Shown here: positions 1 to 9,548 of the stretch, piece by piece
Layout of the letters: each line of letters begins with the position of its first letter
Position numbering within the stretch: position 1 is the first letter of the stretch
Position numbers and translations under genes: made by a program
DNA from: JANXSG01 sp038203935
Lineage (GTDB): Bacteria > Armatimonadota > Chthonomonadetes > Chthonomonadales > Chthonomonadaceae
Length of the DNA: 35,698 bases
NCBI GenBank assembly: GCA_038203935.1
Contig: JBBRDM010000034.1
Coordinates: 1-35,698 of the forward strand
Direction: 5' to 3'
The notes under the pieces: model-generated
Seen by the model: only the letters and a program-made list of their open reading frames with translations
The model's database searches: none
Told to the model about the DNA's origin: nothing

Positions 1-2906
1 ACGGAGGCATGTTCCTGCGTGGTTTGAATTCTCTGGGTCGACTGAAGAAGCGCTCTCTGAATTTGAGCAAGCCGTTCCACGCGTTCCTGCATCTCCTGAG
101 CGGCCTGCTGCTGGCGCAGCTGCTGAGCAGCGGCCGCGGCCTGCTGCGACGCCTTCTGAAGCTGCTGAGCCGCACTCTGCGCTGGAGATTTTGCCGCAGA
201 AGAGTTCTGCTGGCTTAGCTGCTTGCCGGACTGACTGAGACTCTGTTTCGCACTCTGCAGCGATTGTTGCGCAGACGGCGAACTTCGAAGTGCGCTGCTC
301 TCCTGAGCGGCCTGGCGCTCTAATGACTTCTCCTGCTTTGCCAGCTGCTGGCTGGCAGCCTTATCCGGATTCTGAGCTGTTTTATTCGCTATCTGTTTTT
401 GCAGATCGGCCATTTCCTTCAGCCGCTGAGCTTCCTGCTCCAGTTTATCGGCTGCTGCTGCCGGAGTTTCCGCCTGATCGGACGACTGTGCGGCGGCCTG
501 TGCCTCTTCTGCTGCTTTCTGTAGGGCTGCTGCTGCCTGATCCTGTTCCGGAGCTGCACTGCCGGGTTTATTCTGTTTAAGGCTCTGCTGAGCGGCGTTT
601 TGGTGTGCGCTAACGGCACCTTCTTTTATAGCTTTCGCCGCTTTTTGCAATGCCTGAGCTGCGTCTTTATGACCATGGTCTCGTGCATCAGATGCTGCTC
701 GCTCTAACTGGGAAAGTAGTTTTTGCGTAGCTGAGCTAGTCTCTGCCTGTTGATTCCGCTCCACTTCCATATTATTTTTTTGATCATCTGTAAGTTTTGA
801 TTTTTTCCCTTCGAGCTCGTGGGCTCGCATATCTTCAGAAAGATTACGTGCACTTTCCGCGAGCCGCTGCTGCTCCTGTGCCAGCCTAGCAGTCTCCTGC
901 GCTAGCATTTCTGGTGACGGCGCACGAGCGAGCTGCTGCTTTACTTTATTGAGATCCGCTTGAATATCGTTCTGAAGTTTAGCTGCCTCAGTGAGCGGCT
1001 GTTTCGGCTTTATACTTTCAGCCGCGGCAGGCATTTTTTGGTCTGCCAGTTTTTCCAGCGTTTGGCTTGCGGAATCACGCCGTTTGCTTTCGGCGTCTGT
1101 GCTCATCCCGTTATTTTCCAGCTGTGTAGAGAGCTGTTTAATCTTCTCCGAAAGTGATTTTGTCTCCTGAGCCGTATTCTGCTGCGCCTCCTGCGCTTTG
1201 GTAAGCGCTGATGGAGTAGGTTTCGTTGAAGCGCTCTTGCGTGCTGCTTGCGCAGCATTCTGATCAAGCTGAAGCTGCTGCAGAGCCCGCGCTTCATCAT
1301 CCAGTTCGGATTTGAGGCGTTTTTGCATATCTGCCAGAGCCACTACGCGGATATTATATGCCTGAGAACGTCCGATATGCGGTCCATGGAGCGAATCATT
1401 ATCATGTGCATCGACTTCGTAGTGAAGCACTTCTCCCGGTTTTACTCCTGTCGAAGCGATATTCCAGCGGGTGGCTACTGAAGCAGTCGTCGGCCCATAA
1501 CTGCCAGGAATTACCAGCGCGCCGCGTGAAAGCCGATGCATCGGTATTCTTTCGCCTTCCACGGCATCAAGCTTCTGGCGTTCAAATACCAGCCCCATTC
1601 CGGCTACCCCGTAGTCATCAGTGGCGTGCGCTGTTAAAGGCAGGCTGCCGTTCGGAACAAGATCGATATCTGCTGCCGGCTGATCGATCTGTACCTGTGG
1701 AGTTTGATCAGCCTGAGCTAGAATCTGGTAGCGGGGAGAGTTGGGATTATCGAAACCGCGTGTGTCCACAAGTTTTAGCTGATAACTGCCGTTCTTTTCA
1801 ACGTTCAGAGATCCATTGGCTTTCGTTCCGACTACATGCCATGCTGTTTCCTGTCCACTGTTCGGAGCAAGCAGAGCGGAGCGGAGCGGCTTATTTGCCT
1901 GAGCGGTAATCTCTACTACGGAGCCTGCGGGAACGCCAATCGCACCTGTCGATTCAGGAATTTGTTGAACAGGCCGATGCATATAGGCTGGAAATCGTAT
2001 CTGTTGAGCAAAGTTTAGAAGCGCAGGCCTGTCTTCAACCGCTACCTGACGCTGATTCGATTCCCCATCATTTGCTTCTGCCTGCAGAACGATGTTTCTA
2101 TTTAAGGAGGGAAGCTTAAAACTGAATGCCTGCTCGGGGCTATTTTTCTGATCAGCTTGAGAGGATTCCGAGATCTTTTTCCAAATGGCAGGCGCATCTC
2201 CTTCAAGATGATATTTGAGTATACAGCCTGCCGCATAATCTCCGCGAGTGACCACTTTCACATGCAGCGGTTCCCCGCGAGGCAGTACCTCCGCTTCCGG
2301 ATTGATCCACACGCGCGTTCGAGCAAATGGAGCGATATCGGCGTGCGGCGATGCCATTCGCTGCAGCCACACACCGAAGGCATCCGGTGAGGAAATGATC
2401 TGAATGATTAATAGCAATAGTGTGATAAAGGCAGTAATCGTACTCTTTCTGAGCGGCTGCGTATTTACCGAACGACTAAAATCGAGGGTGGCGGCAATGG
2501 TGCGAGTCTCTTCAATGAGAGAAGTAATCATGGGAACAGAAAATGATCCCGGGCTGCCTGCAAATCCCGCGGCCGGCGCCAATTCTACCGACGTTATCAA
2601 TCGTTCCTTTAATACAGGATAAACTCTTTCGATATCAGCTGCCAGTTCGGAATCAGGTACTTTCGATCGTTTGACTAAATAATATGTGCAGGCTGCACCT
2701 GCCAGAATTGAGACAAAAAACAGAATATCCCAGACGACTCGAGCTGATGGACTTAGATGCAGCCGACGATCTAAGCCGCAGCAAATCACTACGATAATGA
2801 GAAAAATAGATACCGTCCAGCATAAGCCTGATGCTGCTGCAACTAAAGTACGGCGGGAACGTGTGGATTGGAGTTTGACCTGAATGGGATCTAAGCTTTG
2901 CTGCAT
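1..2906 (-). CDS. Large DUF4175-like membrane protein with Ala/Gln-rich coiled coil (partial, runs off left edge)
   Basis: The frame is open from an ATG at 2906 to the window edge, giving at least 968 codons. The ATG follows AGGAAAG at about 9 nt. The N-terminus carries two hydrophobic helices near residues 25-70 and a third (ITAFITLLLLII) near residue 160, separated by a soluble stretch. A beta-rich ectodomain follows (residues about 180-530) and contains an 'HYEVDAHDNDSLHGPH' segment typical of DUF4175/BatA-operon proteins. From about residue 540 to the edge it is almost entirely Ala, Gln, Lys, Glu and Ser and predicts a long coiled coil. Family knowledge: such proteins sit in the envelope beside MoxR/BatA-type vWA genes; those partners would lie further left and cannot be seen. 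The exact function is unknown. The biased composition makes homology assignment of the C-terminal half unreliable. Confidence 0.8.
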   Translation of the reverse strand, partial: MQQSLDPIQVKLQSTRSRRTLVAAASGLCWTVSIFLIIVVICCGLDRRLHLSPSARVVWDILFFVSILAGAACTYYLVKRSKVPDSELAADIERVYPVLKERLITSVELAPAAGFAGSPGSFSVPMITSLIEETRTIAATLDFSRSVNTQPLRKSTITAFITLLLLIIQIISSPDAFGVWLQRMASPHADIAPFARTRVWINPEAEVLPRGEPLHVKVVTRGDYAAGCILKYHLEGDAPAIWKKISESSQADQKNSPEQAFSFKLPSLNRNIVLQAEANDGESNQRQVAVEDRPALLNFAQQIRFPAYMHRPVQQIPESTGAIGVPAGSVVEITAQANKPLRSALLAPNSGQETAWHVVGTKANGSLNVEKNGSYQLKLVDTRGFDNPNSPRYQILAQADQTPQVQIDQPAADIDLVPNGSLPLTAHATDDYGVAGMGLVFERQKLDAVEGERIPMHRLSRGALVIPGSYGPTTASVATRWNIASTGVKPGEVLHYEVDAHDNDSLHGPHIGRSQAYNIRVVALADMQKRLKSELDDEARALQQLQLDQNAAQAARKSASTKPTPSALTKAQEAQQNTAQETKSLSEKIKQLSTQLENNGMSTDAESKRRDSASQTLEKLADQKMPAAAESIKPKQPLTEAAKLQNDIQADLNKVKQQLARAPSPEMLAQETARLAQEQQRLAESARNLSEDMRAHELEGKKSKLTDDQKNNMEVERNQQAETSSATQKLLSQLERAASDARDHGHKDAAQALQKAAKAIKEGAVSAHQNAAQQSLKQNKPGSAAPEQDQAAAALQKAAEEAQAAAQSSDQAETPAAAADKLEQEAQRLKEMADLQKQIANKTAQNPDKAASQQLAKQEKSLERQAAQESSALRSSPSAQQSLQSAKQSLSQSGKQLSQQNSSAAKSPAQSAAQQLQKASQQAAAAAQQLRQQQAAQEMQERVERLAQIQRALLQSTQRIQTTQEHAS

Positions 2907-3023
2907 CGTATTTATCTTTCCTGCAGGGATATCGTGTATTTAGTTATAGACGTAGAATGCAGATTGATTGTTACGTTCCCGTTCGATTTCCATCTTCTGG
3001 AGCAGTCATACGCTGTTGTTGCA

Positions 3024-3809
3024 TTAAAGCATCTTCATCATCTTATGCGTTTGCGGAATTACTCGCACCTCTTTCAAATTTCTGCAGGCACGTGTATATA
3101 CCTCTAAAATCCGCGATGGTGACACCGGGAGCAGTTCAAATCCAAATGGCGTCAATGGCTGCAGTATAAGAGGAATGTTCCTATCAACTCCACTGATCAC
3201 TTCGCATACCGAATCTATCTCCTCATCTTTTGTTGTCGGAGTAATGACCAGTTTTGAATAGACCTGCTTTGCGGCTGCGATTTGAAGGAATTGTTTGTGT
3301 GTCTGCATCACCTCATTTTTATCTCGGTTTATGGCTCCTGGCGCTTTAAAATCCATCGAGATATGATCGAGGTGAGGAAGAAGCCGCTGCAGATGGTTTG
3401 GAAGCATTCCATTTGTTTCCAGAAAAGTCTGGAGTCCCTGAGAACGCACATCCGGCAGCCACTCGCGAAAAAAGACTTCCTGCAGCAGCGGCTCTCCGCC
3501 CGTAATAGATAATGAGTGGTGCGGTTCAGCGAGATACTCACGGACTATATTGGTGAGCGTATCTGACGTGATTGGATTAGGTGATGACTTGAAAATCCAC
3601 GATCCAGGCGGATCTTCCACACGGCATGCCAATGGCGCCGGAGTTTCTTTTAGAGTTTCGGGGCTGTCGCAATAAGAACAGCGCAGATTGCAGCCATAAG
3701 TGCGTACAAATATCTGACGTTTTCCAATAAGCATTCCTTCACCCTGGATGGATGAAAAAATTTCAACAAGACGCGCCGTTTTCTTGATAGTTACTGGCGC
3801 TTCAATCAT
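3024..3809 (-). CDS. queE: 7-carboxy-7-deazaguanine synthase (radical SAM)
   Basis: This radical SAM enzyme converts 6-carboxy-tetrahydropterin to 7-carboxy-7-deazaguanine in queuosine/preQ0 synthesis. The 261-aa product has 'FSSIQGEG' at residues 18-25, the cluster motif CNLRCSYC (C40, C44, C47; Cx3Cx2C), 'SITGGEPLLQ' (GGEP about 104-107) and 'FLETNGMLP'. These order and spacings match QueE. The start is placed at ATG 3809, which overlaps the gpsA stop as ATGA and is preceded by GGTGGA; a longer in-frame start inside gpsA would add 40 non-homologous residues. Tight coupling to gpsA suggests co-transcription. No other queuosine gene is in the window. A different radical SAM activity is possible but less likely. 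Confidence 0.87.
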   Translation of the reverse strand: MIEAPVTIKKTARLVEIFSSIQGEGMLIGKRQIFVRTYGCNLRCSYCDSPETLKETPAPLACRVEDPPGSWIFKSSPNPITSDTLTNIVREYLAEPHHSLSITGGEPLLQEVFFREWLPDVRSQGLQTFLETNGMLPNHLQRLLPHLDHISMDFKAPGAINRDKNEVMQTHKQFLQIAAAKQVYSKLVITPTTKDEEIDSVCEVISGVDRNIPLILQPLTPFGFELLPVSPSRILEVYTRACRNLKEVRVIPQTHKMMKML

Positions 3810-4840
3810 ATTTGATCCACCACTTTTAGTTTGATCGTATGCTCTTCTCCAACAGGTCTCTGCATAAGTTTTTTGATCTCTTCGAGTGGATTTTTTTGTT
3901 CGTAGAGTACCGCGTAGAGAGCGGAGCAAAGCGGCATGTCCACCTCATCTTTCTCTGCCAGACTGTGGAGCGCTCGCGTTGTGGGCACACCTTCCGCCAC
4001 CTGGCCGAGATCGACAAGAATGTCCTGCAAATTGCCGCCTTTCCCTACTGCCAGCCCCACGCGATAGTTGCGCGAAAGGCAGCTCGCGCCGGTTGCAATG
4101 AGATCGCCGACGCCGGAAAGTCCCATAAAAGTGGAGGCATCCGCCCCCAATGCCAGCCCGAGCCGCATCGCTTCCATCAACCCTCGGGTCATCAGCGCAG
4201 CTTTGGAGTTGTCGCCATATCCAAGCCCATCGCAGATACCGGCGCCAATAGCGATCATATTTTTAATCGCTCCGCCCAATTCTACGCCAATAATGTCACT
4301 GGAAGTATAAACTCGAAAGTTTGACTGATCCGTATTCGTAAACAAGGACTGTGCTGCTTTTGAAGATGCGTGCGAAACCGAAGCAGCTACGGAAGCCGTT
4401 GGAACTCCTCGCGCAACTTCAAGCGACAGGTTCGGCCCAGACAACGCTGCAATCCGATACTCACTGCCAGGAATGATTTGGGCAATTGTTTCACTCATCC
4501 GCAATCCAGACGTTTCTTCCAGCCCTTTTGCTGCAGAGATAAGGAGGGCATCTTCCAAGATATATTCTTTGCACTCTTGCAAAAGCAGCCGCATTGCACC
4601 GCTTGGAACCGCCAGGATCACGACAGATGCCGATTCAAGAGCATGTTTCAGATTGGAGGTCGGCAGAATTTCGTCAGGTATGTTAATCCCCGGCAGATAT
4701 CTTCTATTTTCGCGGACCGCATGTAAATGCCTCATCTTTTCGGATGATCGTCCCCACAGGCATATCTCTCGTTCCCGATTTACTGCCAGCAGAGCCAGCG
4801 CTGTTCCCCAGCTTCCTGCCCCCAAGACCGCTATCTTCAT
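3806..4840 (-). CDS. gpsA: Glycerol-3-phosphate dehydrogenase [NAD(P)+]
   Basis: This cytoplasmic enzyme reduces dihydroxyacetone phosphate to sn-glycerol-3-phosphate for phospholipid synthesis. The 344-aa product, a normal family length, starts with the Rossmann motif GAGSWGTAL (residues 7-15). It has 'VILAVPSGAMR', 'SAAKGLEE', 'ALSGPNLSLEVARG' and the C-terminal helical domain with 'ELGGAIKNMIAIGAGICDG' and 'GLSGVGDLIATG', all GpsA hallmarks. The ATG at 4840 has only a weak upstream SD, but 45 bp separate it from the helicase gene upstream, so it may be translated from a shared transcript. It overlaps queE by 4 bp. Confidence 0.96.
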   Translation of the reverse strand: MKIAVLGAGSWGTALALLAVNREREICLWGRSSEKMRHLHAVRENRRYLPGINIPDEILPTSNLKHALESASVVILAVPSGAMRLLLQECKEYILEDALLISAAKGLEETSGLRMSETIAQIIPGSEYRIAALSGPNLSLEVARGVPTASVAASVSHASSKAAQSLFTNTDQSNFRVYTSSDIIGVELGGAIKNMIAIGAGICDGLGYGDNSKAALMTRGLMEAMRLGLALGADASTFMGLSGVGDLIATGASCLSRNYRVGLAVGKGGNLQDILVDLGQVAEGVPTTRALHSLAEKDEVDMPLCSALYAVLYEQKNPLEEIKKLMQRPVGEEHTIKLKVVDQI

Positions 4841-4885
4841 AAGCTTTATACTCTTTGTTTCTAGGTATTCTGGAGATATACTACC

Positions 4886-7657
4886 TTATTCATGGCTTAA
4901 CAACTCCTGCGCTAACTCTTCTGCCGCTGCGGAATATCTGGGTCGATTTTGGTTCGAATCGGACATGACCGACGTACTATAAATCGAGTGGCTCAAGGCG
5001 GATATGCGTGCGGGGATGCCTCCTGCCACAATCTTGAGTTCAGGCTGCGGTGGAGGTTCTAGAACTCCCAATGATTGGAAAATAAGGTCTGCCCAGTTGA
5101 ATCCCCGATTGTTTCCGGCATTACCTGCCAGAATCAGATGTTCCCTTGATCTTGTTACAGCAACATACAACAGCCGGGCAAACTCTGATTCTTCTACTAT
5201 CTCTTTTTGCCGTACTATCGCCCTGTATGCAGCGTTCGGCCCGCCTGGCAGCCGGGTGCCAAATGCAATATGTTCTGGATCACACACAAACAACTTTTTT
5301 TCCTGAACTACCAGATTCCGGGAGAGGTCTGCAAGAACAACTACTGGAAATTCAAGCCCTTTCGCACTATGTATGGTAAGAAAACGCACCACATCGGCAG
5401 CTTCTTCTTCCGTAGGTGCATCCCCTTCCCGGTCAGCTAGTTTTTCGAGATCCTGCAGCCGCATTATAAATTCGCTCACTCCCATGACCGAGTCAGTATT
5501 TGCCATCTGAAGAAGCTTGCGAACATTGGCAAGCCTTCTTCGGCCGCCTGGCCGGCATAGAAGGCGTGCATCGTAACCTGTTCTGGCTATAAGCCGCTCC
5601 AGCAGATGTCCCACAGGCAGTCTGTCTTCGTGGAGCCGTAATTCGTCCACAATAGCAATAAAAGCAGCCAGCCTTGATCTTTCTTCCTCTGGAATGTCCC
5701 CATGATGAATAAATGCCTGAAGTACGGAATAGAGAGGGAAATGAGTTGATTTTTTATCGGGATTTTTAGCATAGTTCGTCAGAGAGTACAGAGTGTCTAA
5801 TTCGAGTCCAACTAGTGGTGAACGCAATGCCGCTGCCAGTGCAACATCATCTAGTGGCGAATCGATCACGGTCAGAATATTTATCAGATCGCGAATTTCT
5901 CGTCGGGCGTAGTATCCTCTGCCGCCCCCTACGATATAGTGCGGCACGCCTCGTTTTGCGAACGCCTCGGAATACTTCTGAATATCAGTCAAAGCCCGCA
6001 GCAGTATGGCAATATCTTTGTACCGGACAAATTCACCGCATCTAGTGTCACTTTTACTGCTGATTCGCAGTGTGCGCCCTTCGACTATTTCCTGAATTCG
6101 GGCAGCAATAGCATCTGCCTCCAACGCCACATATTCCCCACGGCGGACACCTGAACTGAGCATTAATTCGAGGGTAGGCTCCGTTTTAGTTTTGAACTCG
6201 GCACCGGTTTCCAACGGTACAAATGGACTGCGCACATCCTTCCAGACCTGTCTAAATACATGGGAAACAGTGCGTAATACTTCTGGCCTGGATCTGAAAT
6301 TGACTTGTAATGAAATATGCTTCCCAGATTTATCCTCGCGGAACTTTCTTTCAAGCTCCTGGAATAACCGTGGTTCTGCATTTCTGAAGCCATAGATACT
6401 CTGCTGCACATCGCCTACGATGAATAGACTGTTGGTATGCCGCTGATCTGGAATGCCCTGATTTGCACCATGCAGAAGTTCGACCAGCTGCATTTGAAGA
6501 GGATCTGTGTCCTGGAATTCGTCTATCAGAAGGTATTTAAAATGCCGCCGATAACGATTGCGAACCCAGATCGAATCTTTTAATAGTCGGACACCTTCAG
6601 ATTGGAGATCCGCATTATCCAGAACACCCAGACGCCTTTTTGCCGCCTGATATTCCTTCCAGACTTGTATGGTCAATCCAAGCAGGGTATGGCACAGTTC
6701 AGTAGAAATTTCCTCTTCGACAGCCTCCGCATTAAATAGCGAGCGCATTTCATCACACAGCGACCGCATTCGAAGTATATATTTTATAATTTGACCTTCC
6801 GGACTTAACGGCTCTTGAGGATTCTGCCTGCTTCGCTGCAAAAGCGCATGCAATGACTGAACAGCATCCAGTATTTCTGAAGGCGAGGCACCGTTAGGTT
6901 CTTCCAGGATCTTGTGTGCCAGCAGAGAATCGCATATACCGCCGAGAGCGCCCACTGCTTTTTGTCGGAGTTGTTTTATTCCCTGCAGGCAGGAAGAAAT
7001 TTCAGTGAGAGAAGGCTGCAAAATACTCTGAAGAGGGCTCAATGAACGGGAAGCCAGCCTTTCCGGGCCTTCTTTCCAAATCTCATCCAGCTCTTCCATA
7101 GTCCTGCCTGCGCCTCGGAGCTTATCCAGAACCGCCTGCAGGGAGCTGCCCAGCACGGAGAGAGGGTCGCCGGTGACTTCTTCAAAAACGCGCGCCGTTT
7201 GAATAGCTTCGACAAGCGTCATTAAATTTTGATCGTTTGCTCCATAAGCCCTGGATACAGTTTCTTCAAGCGTCTGCCTGAGCAGCCGTTTTGCTTTACC
7301 TTCTTCCAGCACTTTAAACTGAGGATCTATCCCTGCTTCGAATGGATTTTCCTGCAGCAATCTTGCGCAAAATCCGTGAATAGTGCTGATATAGGCAGTC
7401 TCCACCTGTCTGCGCTCCAGCATCAGCCCGCGTTCTGTGAGGGCATCCACTATTCTCACTTTCATTTCGCGAGTTGCCCTATCGGTAAATGTAATTACCA
7501 GCAGCTGATCTACTGCAACATTCTTTTGTTCTACCAGCCTCACGAAGCGCTCGACCAGAACACCTGTTTTCCCTGATCCGGCTCCGGCAGCAACACAAAT
7601 ATCCGGCTCATCGGAATTTATAGCATCAAGCTGTGCCTGCGTGAATATTCTAGGCAA
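4886..7657 (-). CDS. UvrD/AddA-type superfamily 1 helicase lacking the nuclease domain
   Basis: A 923-aa superfamily 1A DNA helicase. Visible motifs are Walker A GAGSGKT (25-31), 'ITFTDRATREM' (motif Ia), 'LLIDEFQDTDPLQ' (motif II), 'VGDVQQSIYGFRNA' (motif III), 'NFRSRPEVL' (motif IV), 'TIHSAKGLEFPVVVLADL' (motif V) and 'LLYVAVTRSREHLILAG' (motif VI). The insertions and overall order fit the AddA/RecB branch used in double-strand-break end processing. AddA normally continues into a C-terminal RecB-type nuclease with an iron-sulfur cluster, to about 1200 aa. This protein stops about 65 residues after motif VI, and only 45 bp separate it from gpsA, so the nuclease is absent rather than frameshifted. 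The start is TTG at 7657 behind AAGGAA; the nearby ATG is out of frame. No addB-like gene is in the window. Confidence 0.9.
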   Translation of the reverse strand: MPRIFTQAQLDAINSDEPDICVAAGAGSGKTGVLVERFVRLVEQKNVAVDQLLVITFTDRATREMKVRIVDALTERGLMLERRQVETAYISTIHGFCARLLQENPFEAGIDPQFKVLEEGKAKRLLRQTLEETVSRAYGANDQNLMTLVEAIQTARVFEEVTGDPLSVLGSSLQAVLDKLRGAGRTMEELDEIWKEGPERLASRSLSPLQSILQPSLTEISSCLQGIKQLRQKAVGALGGICDSLLAHKILEEPNGASPSEILDAVQSLHALLQRSRQNPQEPLSPEGQIIKYILRMRSLCDEMRSLFNAEAVEEEISTELCHTLLGLTIQVWKEYQAAKRRLGVLDNADLQSEGVRLLKDSIWVRNRYRRHFKYLLIDEFQDTDPLQMQLVELLHGANQGIPDQRHTNSLFIVGDVQQSIYGFRNAEPRLFQELERKFREDKSGKHISLQVNFRSRPEVLRTVSHVFRQVWKDVRSPFVPLETGAEFKTKTEPTLELMLSSGVRRGEYVALEADAIAARIQEIVEGRTLRISSKSDTRCGEFVRYKDIAILLRALTDIQKYSEAFAKRGVPHYIVGGGRGYYARREIRDLINILTVIDSPLDDVALAAALRSPLVGLELDTLYSLTNYAKNPDKKSTHFPLYSVLQAFIHHGDIPEEERSRLAAFIAIVDELRLHEDRLPVGHLLERLIARTGYDARLLCRPGGRRRLANVRKLLQMANTDSVMGVSEFIMRLQDLEKLADREGDAPTEEEAADVVRFLTIHSAKGLEFPVVVLADLSRNLVVQEKKLFVCDPEHIAFGTRLPGGPNAAYRAIVRQKEIVEESEFARLLYVAVTRSREHLILAGNAGNNRGFNWADLIFQSLGVLEPPPQPELKIVAGGIPARISALSHSIYSTSVMSDSNQNRPRYSAAAEELAQELLSHE

Positions 7658-7693
7658 TACATTTCCTTCTTATGAGATAAGATGAGTGTACCA

Positions 7694-7718
7694 GATAATG
7701 AAACATGAGTTCATTATC
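7694..7718. promoter_or_regulatory. Inverted repeat in the helicase/parA divergent intergenic region
   Basis: A perfect 9-bp inverted repeat, GATAATGAA / TTCATTATC, is separated by 7 bp. It lies 37 bp upstream of the TTG of the helicase gene and about 170 bp upstream of parA. It could be an operator or an RNA hairpin. No T-run follows on either strand, so a terminator is unlikely. I see no convincing sigma-70 promoter in the rest of this 231-bp gap. Confidence 0.4.
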
Positions 7719-7888
7719 GCCTTTATCTTCATGCTTCGGTCTTGATTTCTGATGCCAAACATTTTTTTTGAAGCATAAAAATCAACTATTCAGATTTCAA
7801 TTATCGTTCGCATTAGGCACCGCAGGAGGGATGGAGACTTTGTTTGTGTAACTATAGAGGCAGTCTTAGCAGTTTTTGGGAGAGTTAA

Positions 7889-8671
7889 TTGGCCAGAGCG
7901 ACCGTATTTGCCGTAGTAAACCAGAAAGGCGGAGTTGGAAAGACCACCACCGCAGTCAATCTGGCTACCTATATGGCGCTCGCCGGCAAAAAGGTTTTAC
8001 TTGTTGATCTCGATCCCCAGGGAAATGCGACCAGCGGTTTCGGAATTGATAAGCGAGGTGTCCAACTTTCCACCTACGATGTTTTAGCCGAGCAGATACC
8101 TGTATCGGATGCTGTGATTCCCACCAAAGTACCTAATTTAACACTGCTTCCTTCTACGATTGACCTTGCTGGAGTCGATATGCTCCTGCTTTCGCAGCCG
8201 GATCGTGAGCATGTGCTTAAAAATGCTTTAGAACCTGCCCGAATCTATTTTGATTATGTGCTTATAGATGCTCCTCCATCACTCGGCCTGCTGACACTCA
8301 ATGCACTCGTCGCCTGCGATTCCGTTATTATTCCCATTCAGACAGAGTATTACGCGCTGGAAGGGATCAGCCAGTTATTAAAAACACTCGATCTTGTCCG
8401 CCAGAAGTTAAACCCGCAGCTTGGGGTTGCAAAAGTGATCCTTACTATGTACGACAACCGAATACGATTAGCCCAGCAGGTTGTAGCGGAAGTGAAAAAA
8501 TTCTTTACCGATAAAGTCTCCCCTACGATTGTGCCGCGCAATGTCCGGCTTTCTGAGGCTCCCAGCCACGGAATTCCGGTAGCGCTCTACGATCCTAGAT
8601 CACGGGGCGCCTGTGCCTATTACGATATTGCTATGGAGGTTTTGGAAGATGGAAAAAAGAGGACTTGGTAG
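7889..8671 (+). CDS. parA: Chromosome partitioning ATPase ParA/Soj
   Basis: A 260-aa deviant Walker ATPase that works with ParB-parS in origin segregation. The motifs are 'NQKGGVGKTT' (residues 11-20, signature Lys at 13), 'VDLDPQGNATSGFG' (Walker A') and 'YVLIDAPPSLG' (Walker B). There is no N-terminal DNA-binding extension, which indicates the chromosomal Soj class rather than a plasmid ParA. The start is TTG at 7889, preceded by GGGAGAG with good spacing. The coding end overlaps parB by 23 bp. Together with parB and a parS 1.4 kb downstream it forms a complete parABS module. Confidence 0.96.
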   Translation: MARATVFAVVNQKGGVGKTTTAVNLATYMALAGKKVLLVDLDPQGNATSGFGIDKRGVQLSTYDVLAEQIPVSDAVIPTKVPNLTLLPSTIDLAGVDMLLLSQPDREHVLKNALEPARIYFDYVLIDAPPSLGLLTLNALVACDSVIIPIQTEYYALEGISQLLKTLDLVRQKLNPQLGVAKVILTMYDNRIRLAQQVVAEVKKFFTDKVSPTIVPRNVRLSEAPSHGIPVALYDPRSRGACAYYDIAMEVLEDGKKRTW

Positions 8672-9548
8672 AGGCCTTTCTGCGCTGATTTCCGATACTA
8701 TTTCGCCGGAAGAGGCCAGCCAGGTCAAAATGATACCTGTCAAACAGATCGTCCCAAACCCATATCAGCCACGTACTCACTTCGATTCGATCAAGCTGGA
8801 CGAACTGACTTCCAGTATCCGAGAATTTGGTATTCTTCAGCCAATTTTGCTGCGAAGAACGGGAATGGATCGTTATGAGCTCGTCGCTGGCGAGCGCCGT
8901 TATCGCGCAGCTTGCGCTGCCGGGCTGGATTCAGCGCCAGCTTTGATTCGCGAAATAGAATCGAAGGTTCAGCTTGAAATTGCAGTAGTTGAGAACCTTC
9001 AGCGAGAAGATATCGGCCCGCTTGAGGCCGCGCGTGCTTATCGGCGTCTTATTGATGAGTTTGGGATGACCCAGGAAACCGTTGCGCTCCGCGTTGGGAA
9101 AAGTCGAAGTGGTATTGCAAATACTCTGCGCCTGCTGCAGCTTCCTGCCAGTGTACAAGACAGTATCGAATGCGGAGAAATCAGTGAGGGACATGGCCGA
9201 GCTATGCTCTCCTGCGAATCCGACGAAGATTTGCAATTTTTACTGAGTTCCATTCGCAGCAGACAACTTTCCGTTCGTGATACTGAGCAGTTAGCCAGAG
9301 AGATGCGCGAAAAACTGCTTAACCCGCCACTCAAAACGCCACCCGAACCTACAATAATCGGCAGCAGTCCCGCAAGGATAATTCCCGACCCAAATCTTAA
9401 TTCCGTACGAGAATCACTCGAACAGCACCTGGGAACACACGTAGCAATTAAAATTTCAGGGGACAAGGGCAAAATAGAGATCGATTTTTACTCCCCGGAC
9501 GATCTTGAGCGCTTGCTGGATACTCTGCTGCATGGGAGTCAACATTGA
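8649..9548 (+). CDS. parB: Chromosome partitioning CTPase/DNA-binding protein ParB/Spo0J
   Basis: A 299-aa ParB. The N-terminus is 'KRGLGRGLSALI', the conserved ParA-stimulating segment. It is followed by 'IVPNPYQPRTHFD', 'GILQPILLRR', 'YELVAGERRYRAA' (the GERRxR nucleotide-binding motif), 'VENLQREDIGPLEAARAY' and the helix-turn-helix with 'VGKSRSGIANTLRLLQLP'. A C-terminal dimerisation domain follows. I chose ATG 8649 because this is where family homology starts. It has GGAGG and GGAAG just upstream within the parA end; an upstream in-frame start would add 12 unrelated residues. It overlaps parA by 23 bp and the next gene by 4 bp. Confidence 0.96.
   Translation: MEKRGLGRGLSALISDTISPEEASQVKMIPVKQIVPNPYQPRTHFDSIKLDELTSSIREFGILQPILLRRTGMDRYELVAGERRYRAACAAGLDSAPALIREIESKVQLEIAVVENLQREDIGPLEAARAYRRLIDEFGMTQETVALRVGKSRSGIANTLRLLQLPASVQDSIECGEISEGHGRAMLSCESDEDLQFLLSSIRSRQLSVRDTEQLAREMREKLLNPPLKTPPEPTIIGSSPARIIPDPNLNSVRESLEQHLGTHVAIKISGDKGKIEIDFYSPDDLERLLDTLLHGSQH

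Noticed and set aside
290..580. Plus-strand frames in the first 2.9 kb
   Set aside because: They are Leu/Arg/Pro-rich shadows of the Ala/Gln-rich minus-strand protein, which is continuous across the region.
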